Positions 26,660-35,326 of a stretch of 64,000 nucleotides of DNA are shown here, piece by piece. This DNA is from Coprococcus comes ATCC 27758 (GTDB lineage: Bacteria; Bacillota; Clostridia; Lachnospirales; Lachnospiraceae). The notes beneath the pieces are model-generated. The model made no database searches. It saw nothing but the letters and a program-made list of their open reading frames with translations, and was not told the DNA's origin. Location: positions 806,001 through 870,000 of the forward strand of contig NZ_CP102277.1 in NCBI RefSeq assembly GCF_025149785.1, written 5' to 3'. Within the stretch, counting starts at the first letter, position 1; each line of letters opens with the position of its first letter. Both the position numbers and the translations under genes were made by a program.

Positions 26660-28060
26660 ATGGAAGAAAAAAAGAATCTCTGGAGCTCTTATGATGAAGC
26701 TGCCAAAAAAGAACTTCATGAAATCAATGAAAAGTACAAAGCTTGCCTGGATGCCGGAAAGACAGAGCGTGAATGCGTAAAGCTTGCGGTTGAGATGGCG
26801 AAAGAAGCAGGATATCAGGATATCAAAGATGTTCTGAAAGAAGGAAAGAGCCTGAAAGCAGGAGATAAAGTATATGCGGTATGCATGGAAAAAATGCTTG
26901 CCATGTTCCGTATGGGCGAAGAACCGCTTTCAAACGGTATGAATATCCTTGGAGCTCATATCGATTCACCACGTATTGATGTGAAACAGAATCCATTATA
27001 TGAAAGTGAAGGAATGGCTTATCTGGATACACATTACTATGGTGGAATCAAAAAATACCAGTGGGTAACAGGACCGATGGCACTTCATGGTGTTGTTGCG
27101 AAAAAAGATGGAAGCGTAGAAGAGATCAGCATTGGGGAAAAAGAGTCTGATCCGGTATTTGTTATTACAGACCTTCTTGTTCATCTTGCAGCAAACCAGA
27201 TGTCAAAGAAAGCAAGTGAAGTGATCGAAGGAGAAAAGCTGGATCTTCTGATTGGAAACAGTCCACTTGATAAAGCGGAGGGACTTGATGAAGAAGAAAA
27301 AGAAACGATCAAGGCTAACGTACTTCATATTTTAAAAGAGAACTATGGAATCGAAGAAGAGGATTTTGCATCGGCTGAGCTGGAAATTGTTCCGGCCGGA
27401 AAGGCAAGAGACTGTGGATTTGACCGCAGCATGATCCTTTCTTATGGACAGGATGACAGAGTCTGCGCATTTACTTCTCTGTTCGCCATGCTGGATGTGG
27501 AAAATGCAAAGCGTACAGGATGCTGTCTGTTAGTAGATAAAGAAGAGATCGGAAGCGTCGGAGCAACTGGAATGCATTCTCGTTTCTTTGAAAATACAGT
27601 TGCAGAGCTTGTTGCACTTACAGAAGGTGAATCTGAACTGAAGGTACGCCGTGCACTTGCTAATTCAAGAATGCTTTCTTCTGACGTAAGTGCTGCTTAT
27701 GATCCGATGTTTGCAGAAGCATTTGAAAAGAGAAGTGCCGCTTTCTTTACAAAGGGACTTGCATTCAACAAGTTTACAGGAAGCCGCGGAAAGAGCGGAT
27801 CCAATGATGCAAATGCAGAATATCTTGCAAGACTGCGCAAGGTGATGGACGATGCAGGCGTTACTTACCAGTTCGCAGAACTTGGTAAAGTCGATGTAGG
27901 CGGCGGCGGAACCATTGCATATATTATGGCAAATTATGGTATGGAAGTGATCGACAGCGGTGTTGCTGTACTTTCTATGCATGCACCTTATGAAGTCAGC
28001 AGCAAAGCTGATGTGTATGAAGCAGTAAAGGGATATAGAGCATTTCTTCTGAATATGTAA
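26660..28060 (+). CDS. M18-family zinc aminopeptidase
   Basis: Cytoplasmic dodecameric-type aminopeptidase of the aspartyl-aminopeptidase family, 466 residues. Metal and catalytic segments: AHIDSPRIDVK, DTHYYGGIKKYQW, LVDKEEIGSVGATGMHS, and a C-terminal histidine in SMHAPYEVSSKADVYE. AGAGAGG lies upstream of ATG 26660; the 25 codons further upstream fall on the promoter and are rejected. Preference for acidic N-termini is the family tendency and is not proven here. Confidence 0.94.
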   Translation: MEEKKNLWSSYDEAAKKELHEINEKYKACLDAGKTERECVKLAVEMAKEAGYQDIKDVLKEGKSLKAGDKVYAVCMEKMLAMFRMGEEPLSNGMNILGAHIDSPRIDVKQNPLYESEGMAYLDTHYYGGIKKYQWVTGPMALHGVVAKKDGSVEEISIGEKESDPVFVITDLLVHLAANQMSKKASEVIEGEKLDLLIGNSPLDKAEGLDEEEKETIKANVLHILKENYGIEEEDFASAELEIVPAGKARDCGFDRSMILSYGQDDRVCAFTSLFAMLDVENAKRTGCCLLVDKEEIGSVGATGMHSRFFENTVAELVALTEGESELKVRRALANSRMLSSDVSAAYDPMFAEAFEKRSAAFFTKGLAFNKFTGSRGKSGSNDANAEYLARLRKVMDDAGVTYQFAELGKVDVGGGGTIAYIMANYGMEVIDSGVAVLSMHAPYEVSSKADVYEAVKGYRAFLLNM

Positions 28061-28066
28061 GAGATG

Positions 28067-28121
28067 AAAAGAACTCAGGCAAAACAATGGATGCAGTCCG
28101 GTTTTGCCTGAGTTCTTTTTT
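28067..28121 (+). terminator. Terminator after the M18 aminopeptidase
   Basis: Perfect 17-bp stem (aagaactcaggcaaaac / gttttgcctgagttctt) with TTTTTT. Confidence 0.95.
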
Positions 28122-28250
28122 GATAATAACAAAATTTTTAGTATATAAAAGAAATTTAATTACGGAGATTTTTTTATAGAAGAAATCACTTGAAGAAATT
28201 GAACTCTTCGATAAATTCACTTTTTTTGTACGAAAAAAAGTGCATAAGGG

Positions 28251-28279
28251 TTGACTATCACAGTTAAAACATTTACAAT
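28251..28279 (+). promoter_or_regulatory. Promoter of ppdK
   Basis: TTGACT (28251-28256), exact 17-base spacer, TACAAT (28274-28279). The leader is about 120 bases. Confidence 0.82.
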
Positions 28280-28405
28280 ATTAGTGCGGTAAAATCCGTT
28301 TTTTAAGGGCGATATAAGATATGAAAAGAGCAGACAGTTACCAGTCTGACTGTGATTTTCAAGTTTTATATATATCAATTACCAATAACGAGGAGGAATT
28401 GTAAA

Positions 28406-31042
28406 ATGGCAACAAAATGGGTTTACATGTTTACAGAAGGTAATGCCGATATGAGAAACCTGCTTGGTGGAAAAGGCGCTAACCTTGCTGAAATGACAAA
28501 CTTAGGTCTTCCAGTGCCACAGGGCTTCACAATCACAACAGAAGCTTGTACTCAGTATTATGAGGACGGAAGACAGATCAATGAAGAAATCATGGCTCAG
28601 ATCATGGAAGCTATTACAAAGATGGAAGGAATCACAGGAAAGAAATTCGGTGATAAAGAGAATCCACTTCTTGTTTCCGTTCGTTCTGGTGCAAGAGCAT
28701 CTATGCCTGGTATGATGGATACAATCCTGAACCTTGGTCTTAACGAAGACGTTGTCAATGTACTTGCTGAAAAATCAGGCAACCCACGTTGGGCTTGGGA
28801 CTGCTACAGAAGATTTATTCAGATGTACTCTGACGTAGTTATGGAAGTAGGTAAAAAATACTTCGAAGAACTGATCGACAAGATGAAAGCTGAAAGAGGC
28901 GTTAAACAGGACGTTGAACTTACAGCAGAAGATCTTCACGAATTAGCTAACCAGTTCAAGGCAGAATATAAAGAAAAAATCGGTGCTGAATTCCCGACAG
29001 ATCCAAAGGAACAGTTAATGGGAGCTATCAAAGCCGTATTCCGTTCATGGGACAACCCGAGAGCAAATGTATACCGTCGTGACAACGATATCCCGTATTC
29101 ATGGGGAACTGCTGTTAACGTACAGATGATGGCATTTGGTAACATGGGTGATGACTGTGGTACAGGTGTTGCATTTACACGTGACCCAGCTACAGGAAAT
29201 AACGGACTGTTCGGAGAATTCCTTACAAATGCTCAGGGAGAAGACGTAGTTGCAGGTGTTCGTACACCAATGCACATTTCAGAAATGGAACAGAAATTCC
29301 CAGAAGCATTCAAACAGTTCAAAGAAGTATGCAAGACTCTGGAAACACATTACAGAGATATGCAGGATATGGAGTTTACTGTAGAACATGGTAAACTGTA
29401 CATGCTTCAGACACGTAATGGTAAGAGAACAGCTCAGGCTGCTCTTAAGATTGCTTGCGATCTCGTTGATGAAGGAATGAGAACCGAAGAAGAAGCAGTT
29501 GCTATGATCGATCCTCGTAACCTTGATACACTGCTTCATCCACAGTTCGATGCAGCTGCACTGAAAGCTGCTGTACCGATGGCTAAAGCACTTGGAGCAT
29601 CTCCAGGAGCTGCTTGTGGTAAGATCGTCTTCACAGCTGATGATGCTGTAGAATGGGCTGCAAGAGGAGAAAAAGTTGTTCTTGTACGTCTTGAAACATC
29701 ACCGGAAGATATCACAGGTATGAAGTCTGCTCAGGGTATCCTGACAGTTCGTGGTGGTATGACATCACACGCAGCCGTTGTTGCACGTGGTATGGGAACA
29801 TGCTGTGTATCTGGTTGTGGTGACATCAACATGGATGAAGAAAACAAGAAATTCACACTTGGTGGAAAAGAATACCATGAAGGAGATGCAATCTCTCTTG
29901 ATGGATCTACAGGTAACATTTATGACGGAATCATCCCGACTGTAGACGCTACAATCGCAGGTGAATTCGGAAGAATCATGGGATGGGCTGACAAGTACAG
30001 AACTATGAAAGTTCGTACAAATGCTGATACACCAGCTGATGCTAAGAAAGCCCGCGAACTTGGTGCTGAAGGTATCGGACTTTGCCGTACAGAGCATATG
30101 TTCTTCGAAGGCAACAGAATTGATGCATTCCGTGAAATGATCTGCTCTGAAACAGTAGAAGAAAGAGAAGCTGCACTTGCTAAGATCCTTCCGGAACAGC
30201 AGGGAGACTTCGAAAAACTTTATGAAGCACTGGAAGGAAATCCGGTTACTATCCGTTTCCTTGATCCACCGCTTCATGAATTCGTTCCAACAGAAGAAGA
30301 AGATATCAAGAAACTTGCTGATGCACAGGGCAAATCTGTTGACCAGATCAAAGCAATCATCAGCTCTCTGCACGAATTCAACCCAATGATGGGACATCGT
30401 GGATGCCGTCTTGCTGTAACTTATCCGGAAATCGCTAAGATGCAGACAAGCGCAGTTATCCGTGCTGCTATCAATGTTAAGAAAGCTCATCCGGATTGGA
30501 ATGTTAAACCGGAAATCATGATCCCGCTGGTTGGCGATATCAAAGAGCTTAAATATGTTAAGAAGTTTGTAGTAGAAACAGCTGACGCTGAAATCGCTGC
30601 TGCAGGAAGCGACCTTGAGTACGAAGTTGGTACAATGATCGAAATTCCTAGAGCTGCTCTTACAGCTGATGACATCGCAAAAGAAGCTGACTTCTTCTGC
30701 TTCGGTACAAACGACCTTACACAGATGACATACGGATTCTCACGTGATGATGCTGGTAAGTTCCTTGAAGCTTACTATGACGCTAAGATCTTCGAGAATG
30801 ATCCATTTGCTAAACTTGACCAGACAGGTGTTGGTAAACTTATGAAGATGGCTATCGAACTCGGAAAACCGGTTAATCCGAAACTTCACGTTGGTATCTG
30901 TGGAGAACATGGTGGAGATCCAAGCTCTGTAGAATTCTGCAACAGCATTGGTCTTGATTATGTATCTTGCTCACCATTCCGTGTACCGATCGCTCGTCTG
31001 GCTGCTGCTCAGGCTGCAATCGCTCAGAAGAATGCAAAATAA
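28406..31042 (+). CDS. ppdK: Pyruvate, phosphate dikinase
   Basis: Interconverts pyruvate, ATP and Pi with PEP, AMP and PPi; in Lachnospiraceae it usually takes part in PPi-linked glycolysis. 878 residues. N-terminal ATP-grasp (LLGGKGANLAEMT, VRSGARASMPGMMDT), swivelling domain with phospho-His455 in GGMTSHAAVVARGMG, and a C-terminal PEP/pyruvate barrel (GLCRTEHMF, FGTNDLTQMTYGFSRDD, GICGEHGGDP). ATG 28406 has AGGAGG nine bases upstream; 18 further open codons lie in the leader. Codon use is strongly biased like nifJ. Monocistronic. Confidence 0.98.
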   Translation: MATKWVYMFTEGNADMRNLLGGKGANLAEMTNLGLPVPQGFTITTEACTQYYEDGRQINEEIMAQIMEAITKMEGITGKKFGDKENPLLVSVRSGARASMPGMMDTILNLGLNEDVVNVLAEKSGNPRWAWDCYRRFIQMYSDVVMEVGKKYFEELIDKMKAERGVKQDVELTAEDLHELANQFKAEYKEKIGAEFPTDPKEQLMGAIKAVFRSWDNPRANVYRRDNDIPYSWGTAVNVQMMAFGNMGDDCGTGVAFTRDPATGNNGLFGEFLTNAQGEDVVAGVRTPMHISEMEQKFPEAFKQFKEVCKTLETHYRDMQDMEFTVEHGKLYMLQTRNGKRTAQAALKIACDLVDEGMRTEEEAVAMIDPRNLDTLLHPQFDAAALKAAVPMAKALGASPGAACGKIVFTADDAVEWAARGEKVVLVRLETSPEDITGMKSAQGILTVRGGMTSHAAVVARGMGTCCVSGCGDINMDEENKKFTLGGKEYHEGDAISLDGSTGNIYDGIIPTVDATIAGEFGRIMGWADKYRTMKVRTNADTPADAKKARELGAEGIGLCRTEHMFFEGNRIDAFREMICSETVEEREAALAKILPEQQGDFEKLYEALEGNPVTIRFLDPPLHEFVPTEEEDIKKLADAQGKSVDQIKAIISSLHEFNPMMGHRGCRLAVTYPEIAKMQTSAVIRAAINVKKAHPDWNVKPEIMIPLVGDIKELKYVKKFVVETADAEIAAAGSDLEYEVGTMIEIPRAALTADDIAKEADFFCFGTNDLTQMTYGFSRDDAGKFLEAYYDAKIFENDPFAKLDQTGVGKLMKMAIELGKPVNPKLHVGICGEHGGDPSSVEFCNSIGLDYVSCSPFRVPIARLAAAQAAIAQKNAK

Positions 31043-31078
31043 GCATATACAGATATTATAGCGAATAATGAATAATAG

Positions 31079-31122
31079 AATCCCCCTGATATCTATGAAA
31101 TGGATGTCAGGGGGATTTTTCT
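31079..31122 (+). terminator. Terminator after ppdK
   Basis: Stem atccccctgatatc... / ...gatgtcagggggat with TTTTT. Confidence 0.93.
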
Positions 31123-31383
31123 ATCGGGAAGATTTTTTCTGGTAAAGAATGCATTCCATGTTTCATGGAAACAAGTCAAAGTCTTTAATTTTAGGAGACT
31201 TTGATGATTGCTGTGGCAAGGAATATAATTTGCAGGGTGAGTTTTATTTTATATCGTTAAAATTTAAAAACATTAAATTTGCGCTAAAATAAAAAAATCA
31301 CTATTTTTTTTAAAATGTATATGATACAATGAACCAATTAAATCTGAAATATTCTTATAAAATCATTTTAGAAGAGCGTAAGA
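31123..31383. other. AT-rich non-coding lead-in to the 53-bp array
   Basis: Two small perfect hairpins occur: ttccatg-ttt-catggaa (31154-31170) and caaagtct / agactttg (from 31177 to about 31203). An extended -10-like TGATACAAT at 31322-31330, without a clear -35, could start a transcript running through the array into the downstream gene. No ORF was seen on either strand. Confidence 0.45.
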
Positions 31384-31910
31384 TGATTGCAAGTTATTAA
31401 AATCTAAAACAAATCAATAATAGTGGAAAGAAAAATTGATGATATTCTATGGAATAAGAAATAAATCAATTGTGATGAAGAAGAAAATTGATTGTAATCC
31501 ACAAATATCTAAAGTAAATCAATGGAAGCGACAGGAAATGTTGATCATATATCAAATGATTAAATCTTAGGTCAATGTAATTGGTGAAATAAATTGATTG
31601 TAAATCCAATAAATTAAAAACAAATCAAGAAGATTGTAGAAAAAGATTGACTGTAACTTTAAAAACTTGAAAATGAATCAAGGAAAAAACGAAAATAGAT
31701 TGACTGGAAAAGCTAAAACTTGAAAACAGATCAAGAAGACTCAGGAAATAGATTGACCGTATGTTTGAAGACTTAAAAATAGATCAAGAAGATCTTGAAA
31801 ATTGCTTGACTGGAATACAAAAATTAGAAAATAGATCAAGAAAATTCTGGAAATAACTTGACTGGAAAATTAGAAACACGAAAATAAATCAAAAAGAAAT
31901 AAAACGATAG
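31384..31910 (+). repeat. Degenerate tandem array with 53-bp period
   Basis: Nine units plus one decayed unit. TTGA cores start at 31436, 31488, 31541, 31594, 31647, 31700, 31753, 31806 and 31858. TCAA cores start at 31414, 31466, 31519, 31572, 31625, 31678, 31731, 31784, 31836 and 31889. Steps are 52-53 bp throughout, and TTGA to TCAA within a unit is 30-31 bp. The better units read aaatagATTGACTGgaa ... aaatagATCAAGAAGA, so both half-sites share AAATAGAT. Units close to the downstream gene are most alike. The period is not a multiple of three and no ORF crosses it. Function unknown; not a CRISPR. Confidence 0.9.
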
Positions 31911-31944
31911 ATAAAAAACAATTTCAAATAAAGGGGGATAGTCT

Positions 31945-32733
31945 ATGTATAAATTAAAAAATATGCTTCTCCAAGAGCAAAAACATTTGGAGAAAATCGT
32001 TATGCAAGCTAAAACTAACTTAAGTACAGAACCAGAAGGACACCTTAGAATTTCGATAGATCAAAATAAGCCACGTTATTATCAATGCATAAATGACAGC
32101 AAAGGAATTTACATTCCAAGAGATGAAAAAGAGTTGCCGAGACGTCTTGCACAAAAAGGTTATAATGAAGCGGTGATAAAAAAAGGGGAAACAAGGCTTA
32201 AACAAATAAAGAAAATAACAAAAAATTATTCGGATGATGAAATTGAGAAAATTTATACGTCTATGAATAAAGCGAGACAATTACTGGTAACTCCGATCGA
32301 ACCAACATGGGATCAGCTGCTTACAAAATGGTATGAAGAAGAATATCAGGGGAAAGAGTTCAAGGAGGGAACACCATTAATTCTTACTGAGAAGGGAGAA
32401 CGTGTCAGATCAAAGTCAGAGAAGATATTAGCAGATTATTTTTATAGAAAGAATATTCTTTACAAATATGAAAAGCCACTTCATCTGAAAGGGTATGGTA
32501 CCGTGTATCCAGATTTTACATTTTTGTCAAGAAAGACTTACCGGGAAATATATTGGGAACATGAAGGAATGATGGATAAACAGGATTATGCAAGAGCAGC
32601 TGTGCGAAAAATAGAATTGTATCAAATAAATCATATATATCCAGGCGATCGGTTGATTATATCTTTTGAGACAGAACAAAATGTATTGAATTCAAAGATA
32701 ATAGAGAATCTGATAGAAAAATATTTGATATAA
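31945..32733 (+). CDS. Putative PD-(D/E)XK-fold nuclease of unknown role
   Basis: 262 residues. The C-terminal half resembles a restriction-endonuclease-like core: SKSE (Glu159) at the end of the first helix, YEKPL (residues 175-179), PDFT (Asp190), and YWEHEG (Glu205), then D-x3-Y (Asp211, Tyr215) and a lysine-bearing helix (Lys222). The usual motif lysine after Glu205 is not in its canonical place. The N-terminal half (residues 1-110) is charged and helical, possibly coiled. AAGGGGG is about 10 bases before the ATG. Composition is more AT-rich than neighbours. The gene stands alone directly behind the 53-bp array, which suggests a functional link, but none is demonstrated. Confidence 0.75.
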   Translation: MYKLKNMLLQEQKHLEKIVMQAKTNLSTEPEGHLRISIDQNKPRYYQCINDSKGIYIPRDEKELPRRLAQKGYNEAVIKKGETRLKQIKKITKNYSDDEIEKIYTSMNKARQLLVTPIEPTWDQLLTKWYEEEYQGKEFKEGTPLILTEKGERVRSKSEKILADYFYRKNILYKYEKPLHLKGYGTVYPDFTFLSRKTYREIYWEHEGMMDKQDYARAAVRKIELYQINHIYPGDRLIISFETEQNVLNSKIIENLIEKYLI

Positions 32734-32892
32734 AAGGACTTATGATATAATTAGCTTGTTGGGGAGAAGGATACCCTGATGGAGAGATAGAGCTGTTTGG
32801 AAAAATCTTACACCGCGATGAACATTTGCTATACAAGTATGCAGAGAATGAAATGTTTAAAAAGAATAAAGTCTAGGACGGAGGAGAACTAC

Positions 32893-33426
32893 ATGGAATT
32901 AGTAAACGGAAGACCAACAGACACACAAGGCAGATTGGACAAGGAAATCCGCGTATATGACTTCCTTGATTCGCTTGGAGTCGTATACCAGAGAATCGAC
33001 CATGAAGCCGCAATGACAATGGAGGCATGCGAGGAAATCGACCGGACGCTGGAGGCGACGATCTGCAAGAATCTGCTTTTATGCAACCGACAGGAGACAC
33101 AGTTTTATTTACTGATGCTTCCGGGGGATAAGGTGTTTAAAACAAAGGATCTGTCAGCGCAGATTGGTTCGTCCAGACTTTCTTTTGCAAAAGTGGAGTA
33201 TATGGAACAATATCTGGACATCACGCCGGGATCTTTAAGTGTGCTTGGACTGATGAATGATAAGGACAGGATGGTACGGCTTCTGATCGATGAAGATGTG
33301 CTTACAGGAGAATATATAGGATGTCATCCATGCATCAATACATCGAGTCTCAGACTTCGGACAAAAGATCTGGTGGAGAAGATTATTCCGGCAATGGAAC
33401 ATGAGCCGACCATCGTGAAGCTGTAA
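32893..33426 (+). CDS. Prolyl-tRNA editing protein (YbaK/ProXp-ala type)
   Basis: 177-residue trans-editing deacylase of the YbaK domain family; such proteins hydrolyse mischarged Ala-tRNA-Pro. Marks are RPTDTQGRLDKEIRVYDFLD, ICKNLLLCNRQETQFYLL (conserved lysine), LPGDKVFKTKDL, and GCHPCINTSSLRL near the C-terminus. ATG 32893 with GGAGGAG eight bases upstream is preferred to an in-frame ATG at 32797 that gives an extension unlike the family. The 159 bases before it contain no other recognisable gene. Confidence 0.88.
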   Translation: MELVNGRPTDTQGRLDKEIRVYDFLDSLGVVYQRIDHEAAMTMEACEEIDRTLEATICKNLLLCNRQETQFYLLMLPGDKVFKTKDLSAQIGSSRLSFAKVEYMEQYLDITPGSLSVLGLMNDKDRMVRLLIDEDVLTGEYIGCHPCINTSSLRLRTKDLVEKIIPAMEHEPTIVKL

Positions 33427-33640
33427 ATCCGCCAGAAAATGAAAAGGGTAGCAGAAACAGCAATATAGAAACAGAAAGATTTTTGACAGTGCAAATATAA
33501 AAACTGGATAATGAAAAATATAACAAAATCTATATAAAAAACAAAATAAATTCATGCAAAATTCATACAAAAAAGAAAGAAACACCTTGACGAAAAGAAA
33601 GATTTCTCTTAAAATATGAAAGGTTGTGCAAAAGAAGAAC

Positions 33641-33692
33641 AACTGCCGTGCAGAATCATCTGGATACAGACAGATATGCGGCAGTTTTATTA
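33641..33692 (+). terminator. Possible terminator before the COG2509-like gene
   Basis: Arms aactgccg / cggcagtt with a 30-base loop and TTTTATTATG. The rest of the gap 33427-33797 is AT-rich with nothing else recognised. Confidence 0.5.
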
Positions 33693-33797
33693 TGTGACAT
33701 AGTATAGAATTGCACATATATTACAGTCTATATTTATGACACAGGCAATTTAGTGAAAATTATATTTTATCATGCAAATAAAAGGAGAGATATACGG

Positions 33798-35171
33798 ATG
33801 AAGTATGATGTAATTATTATCGGTGCCGGACCAGGCGGGATTTTTGCTGCTTATGAGTTGATGAAAAAGAAACCAGACTGCAAGATTGCAGTATTTGAAG
33901 AAGGTTATCCGCTGGAAAAGAGAAAATGTCCGATTGATGGCGAAAAAGTAAAGAGCTGTATCAACTGCAAACGCTGCTCGATCATGTGCGGATTTGGCGG
34001 AGCTGGAGCATTTTCAGATGGAAAATACAATATCACCAATGATTTCGGCGGAACTTTATTTGAGTATATCGGTAAAAAACAGGCTGTTGAGCTGATGAAG
34101 TACGTCGATGAGATCAATATGGAAAATGGTGGAGAAGGGACAAAACTGTACTCCACAGCCGGAACAAAATTTAAAAAGCTTTGCCTTCAGAATAAGCTGA
34201 ATCTTCTGGATGCATCTGTACGTCATCTGGGAACAGATATCAATTATGTCGTTCTTCAGAATCTTTATGATCAGATGAAGGATAAAATGGACTTCTTCTT
34301 TGATGCACCGGTTGAGACAATCGAGATCACTGATGGCGGATACCGCATTATATGTGAAAATGGCGCTTATGAATGTAAGAAATGTGTGGTTTCTGTCGGA
34401 CGAAGCGGAAGCAAATGGATGGAAAAGGTCTGCAAGGATCTTGCAATCCCGACCAAATCAAACCGTGTGGATATTGGTGTCCGTGTAGAGCTTCCGGCAG
34501 TGATCTTCTCACACCTGACAGATGAGCTTTACGAGAGCAAGATCGTATACCGTACAGAAAAATTCGAGGACAATGTGCGTACTTTCTGTATGAATCCGAA
34601 CGGTATTGTGGTAAATGAAAATACAAACGGTATCATCACAGTAAACGGACACAGCTATGAAGGAAATGAAAAAAAGACGGACAACACCAACTTTGCCCTT
34701 CTGGTTGCAAAGCATTTCTCTGAGCCATTTAAGGACAGTAACGGATATGGTGAAAGTATCGCAAGACTTTCCAATATGCTAGGCGGTGGTGTGATCGTAC
34801 AGCGTTTTGGTGATCTGGTACGTGGAAGAAGAAGTACAGAAAAGCGTATTGAAGAAGGTCTGGTAACACCAACCTTATCAGCAACGCCTGGTGATCTGAG
34901 TCTGGTTCTTCCAAAGCGAATCATGGATGGAATCATTGAGATGATCTATGCTCTGGATAAGGTAGCACCTGGTACAGCAAATGACGATACCCTTCTCTAT
35001 GGTGTGGAAGTAAAATTCTACAATATGGAAGTAGAGATCGATAAGAATCTGGAAAGCTGCCATAAGGGACTGTATGTGATCGGTGACGGAAGTGGTGTTA
35101 CACATTCTCTGTCCCATGCATCTGCAAGTGGTGTTTATGTTGCGAGACATATTATCAGCGAAGAAGAATAG
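33798..35171 (+). CDS. Uncharacterised FAD-dependent dehydrogenase (COG2509-like)
   Basis: 457 residues. N-terminal dinucleotide-binding fold (YDVIIIGAGPGGIFAAYEL). A cysteine group follows at about residues 40-60 (C, then C-x2-C-x2-C-x3-C in SCINCKRCSIMCGFGGAGAF), leading into the family signature GGAGAFSDGKYN. The C-terminal FAD motif is GLYVIGDGSGVTHSLSHASASG. The reaction of this family is unknown; the cysteines could be structural, redox-active or hold a metal cluster. The start is chosen at ATG 33798 with AAAGGAGAG upstream. Single gene ending at a shared bidirectional terminator. Confidence 0.85.
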   Translation: MKYDVIIIGAGPGGIFAAYELMKKKPDCKIAVFEEGYPLEKRKCPIDGEKVKSCINCKRCSIMCGFGGAGAFSDGKYNITNDFGGTLFEYIGKKQAVELMKYVDEINMENGGEGTKLYSTAGTKFKKLCLQNKLNLLDASVRHLGTDINYVVLQNLYDQMKDKMDFFFDAPVETIEITDGGYRIICENGAYECKKCVVSVGRSGSKWMEKVCKDLAIPTKSNRVDIGVRVELPAVIFSHLTDELYESKIVYRTEKFEDNVRTFCMNPNGIVVNENTNGIITVNGHSYEGNEKKTDNTNFALLVAKHFSEPFKDSNGYGESIARLSNMLGGGVIVQRFGDLVRGRRSTEKRIEEGLVTPTLSATPGDLSLVLPKRIMDGIIEMIYALDKVAPGTANDDTLLYGVEVKFYNMEVEIDKNLESCHKGLYVIGDGSGVTHSLSHASASGVYVARHIISEEE

Positions 35172-35222
35172 TCTGCAAATAAAAAGTCGGACTGGGATGG
35201 AAAAGTAAAATAAAGAGAAAAT

Positions 35223-35287
35223 TAAAAACCGTAAATCCGGAGATTTGCAGTATTGTAAAGAGCAAATCCGGATTTACGGTTTTTGTT
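35223..35287. terminator. Bidirectional terminator
   Basis: aaaaccgtaaatccgga-gatttgc pairs with gcaaatccggatttacggtttt around a 14-base loop. It has A-tract and T-tract on both sides and serves the convergent FAD protein and MATE genes. Confidence 0.93.
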
Positions 35288-35326
35288 GTATCGAAAAAGT
35301 AGTAGAACTTTTTGATGCAGATATGC

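Noticed and set aside
29765-30490. 241-residue minus-strand frame within ppdK
   Set aside because: Produced by the strong codon bias of ppdK; no start signal and no recognisable motif.
31384-31910. CRISPR array
   Set aside because: The period is constant, but the repeated part is only short degenerate half-sites, no 24-40 base repeat is conserved, and no cas genes are present.
32797-32892. 32-residue extension of the prolyl-tRNA editing protein
   Set aside because: The extension is unlike the family N-terminus, and GGAGGAG is placed for ATG 32893.
33235-33717. 160-residue minus-strand frame
   Set aside because: It lies opposite the prolyl-tRNA editing gene and an AT-rich gap, is rich in Phe/Cys/Tyr as expected of an antisense frame, and has no ribosome site.
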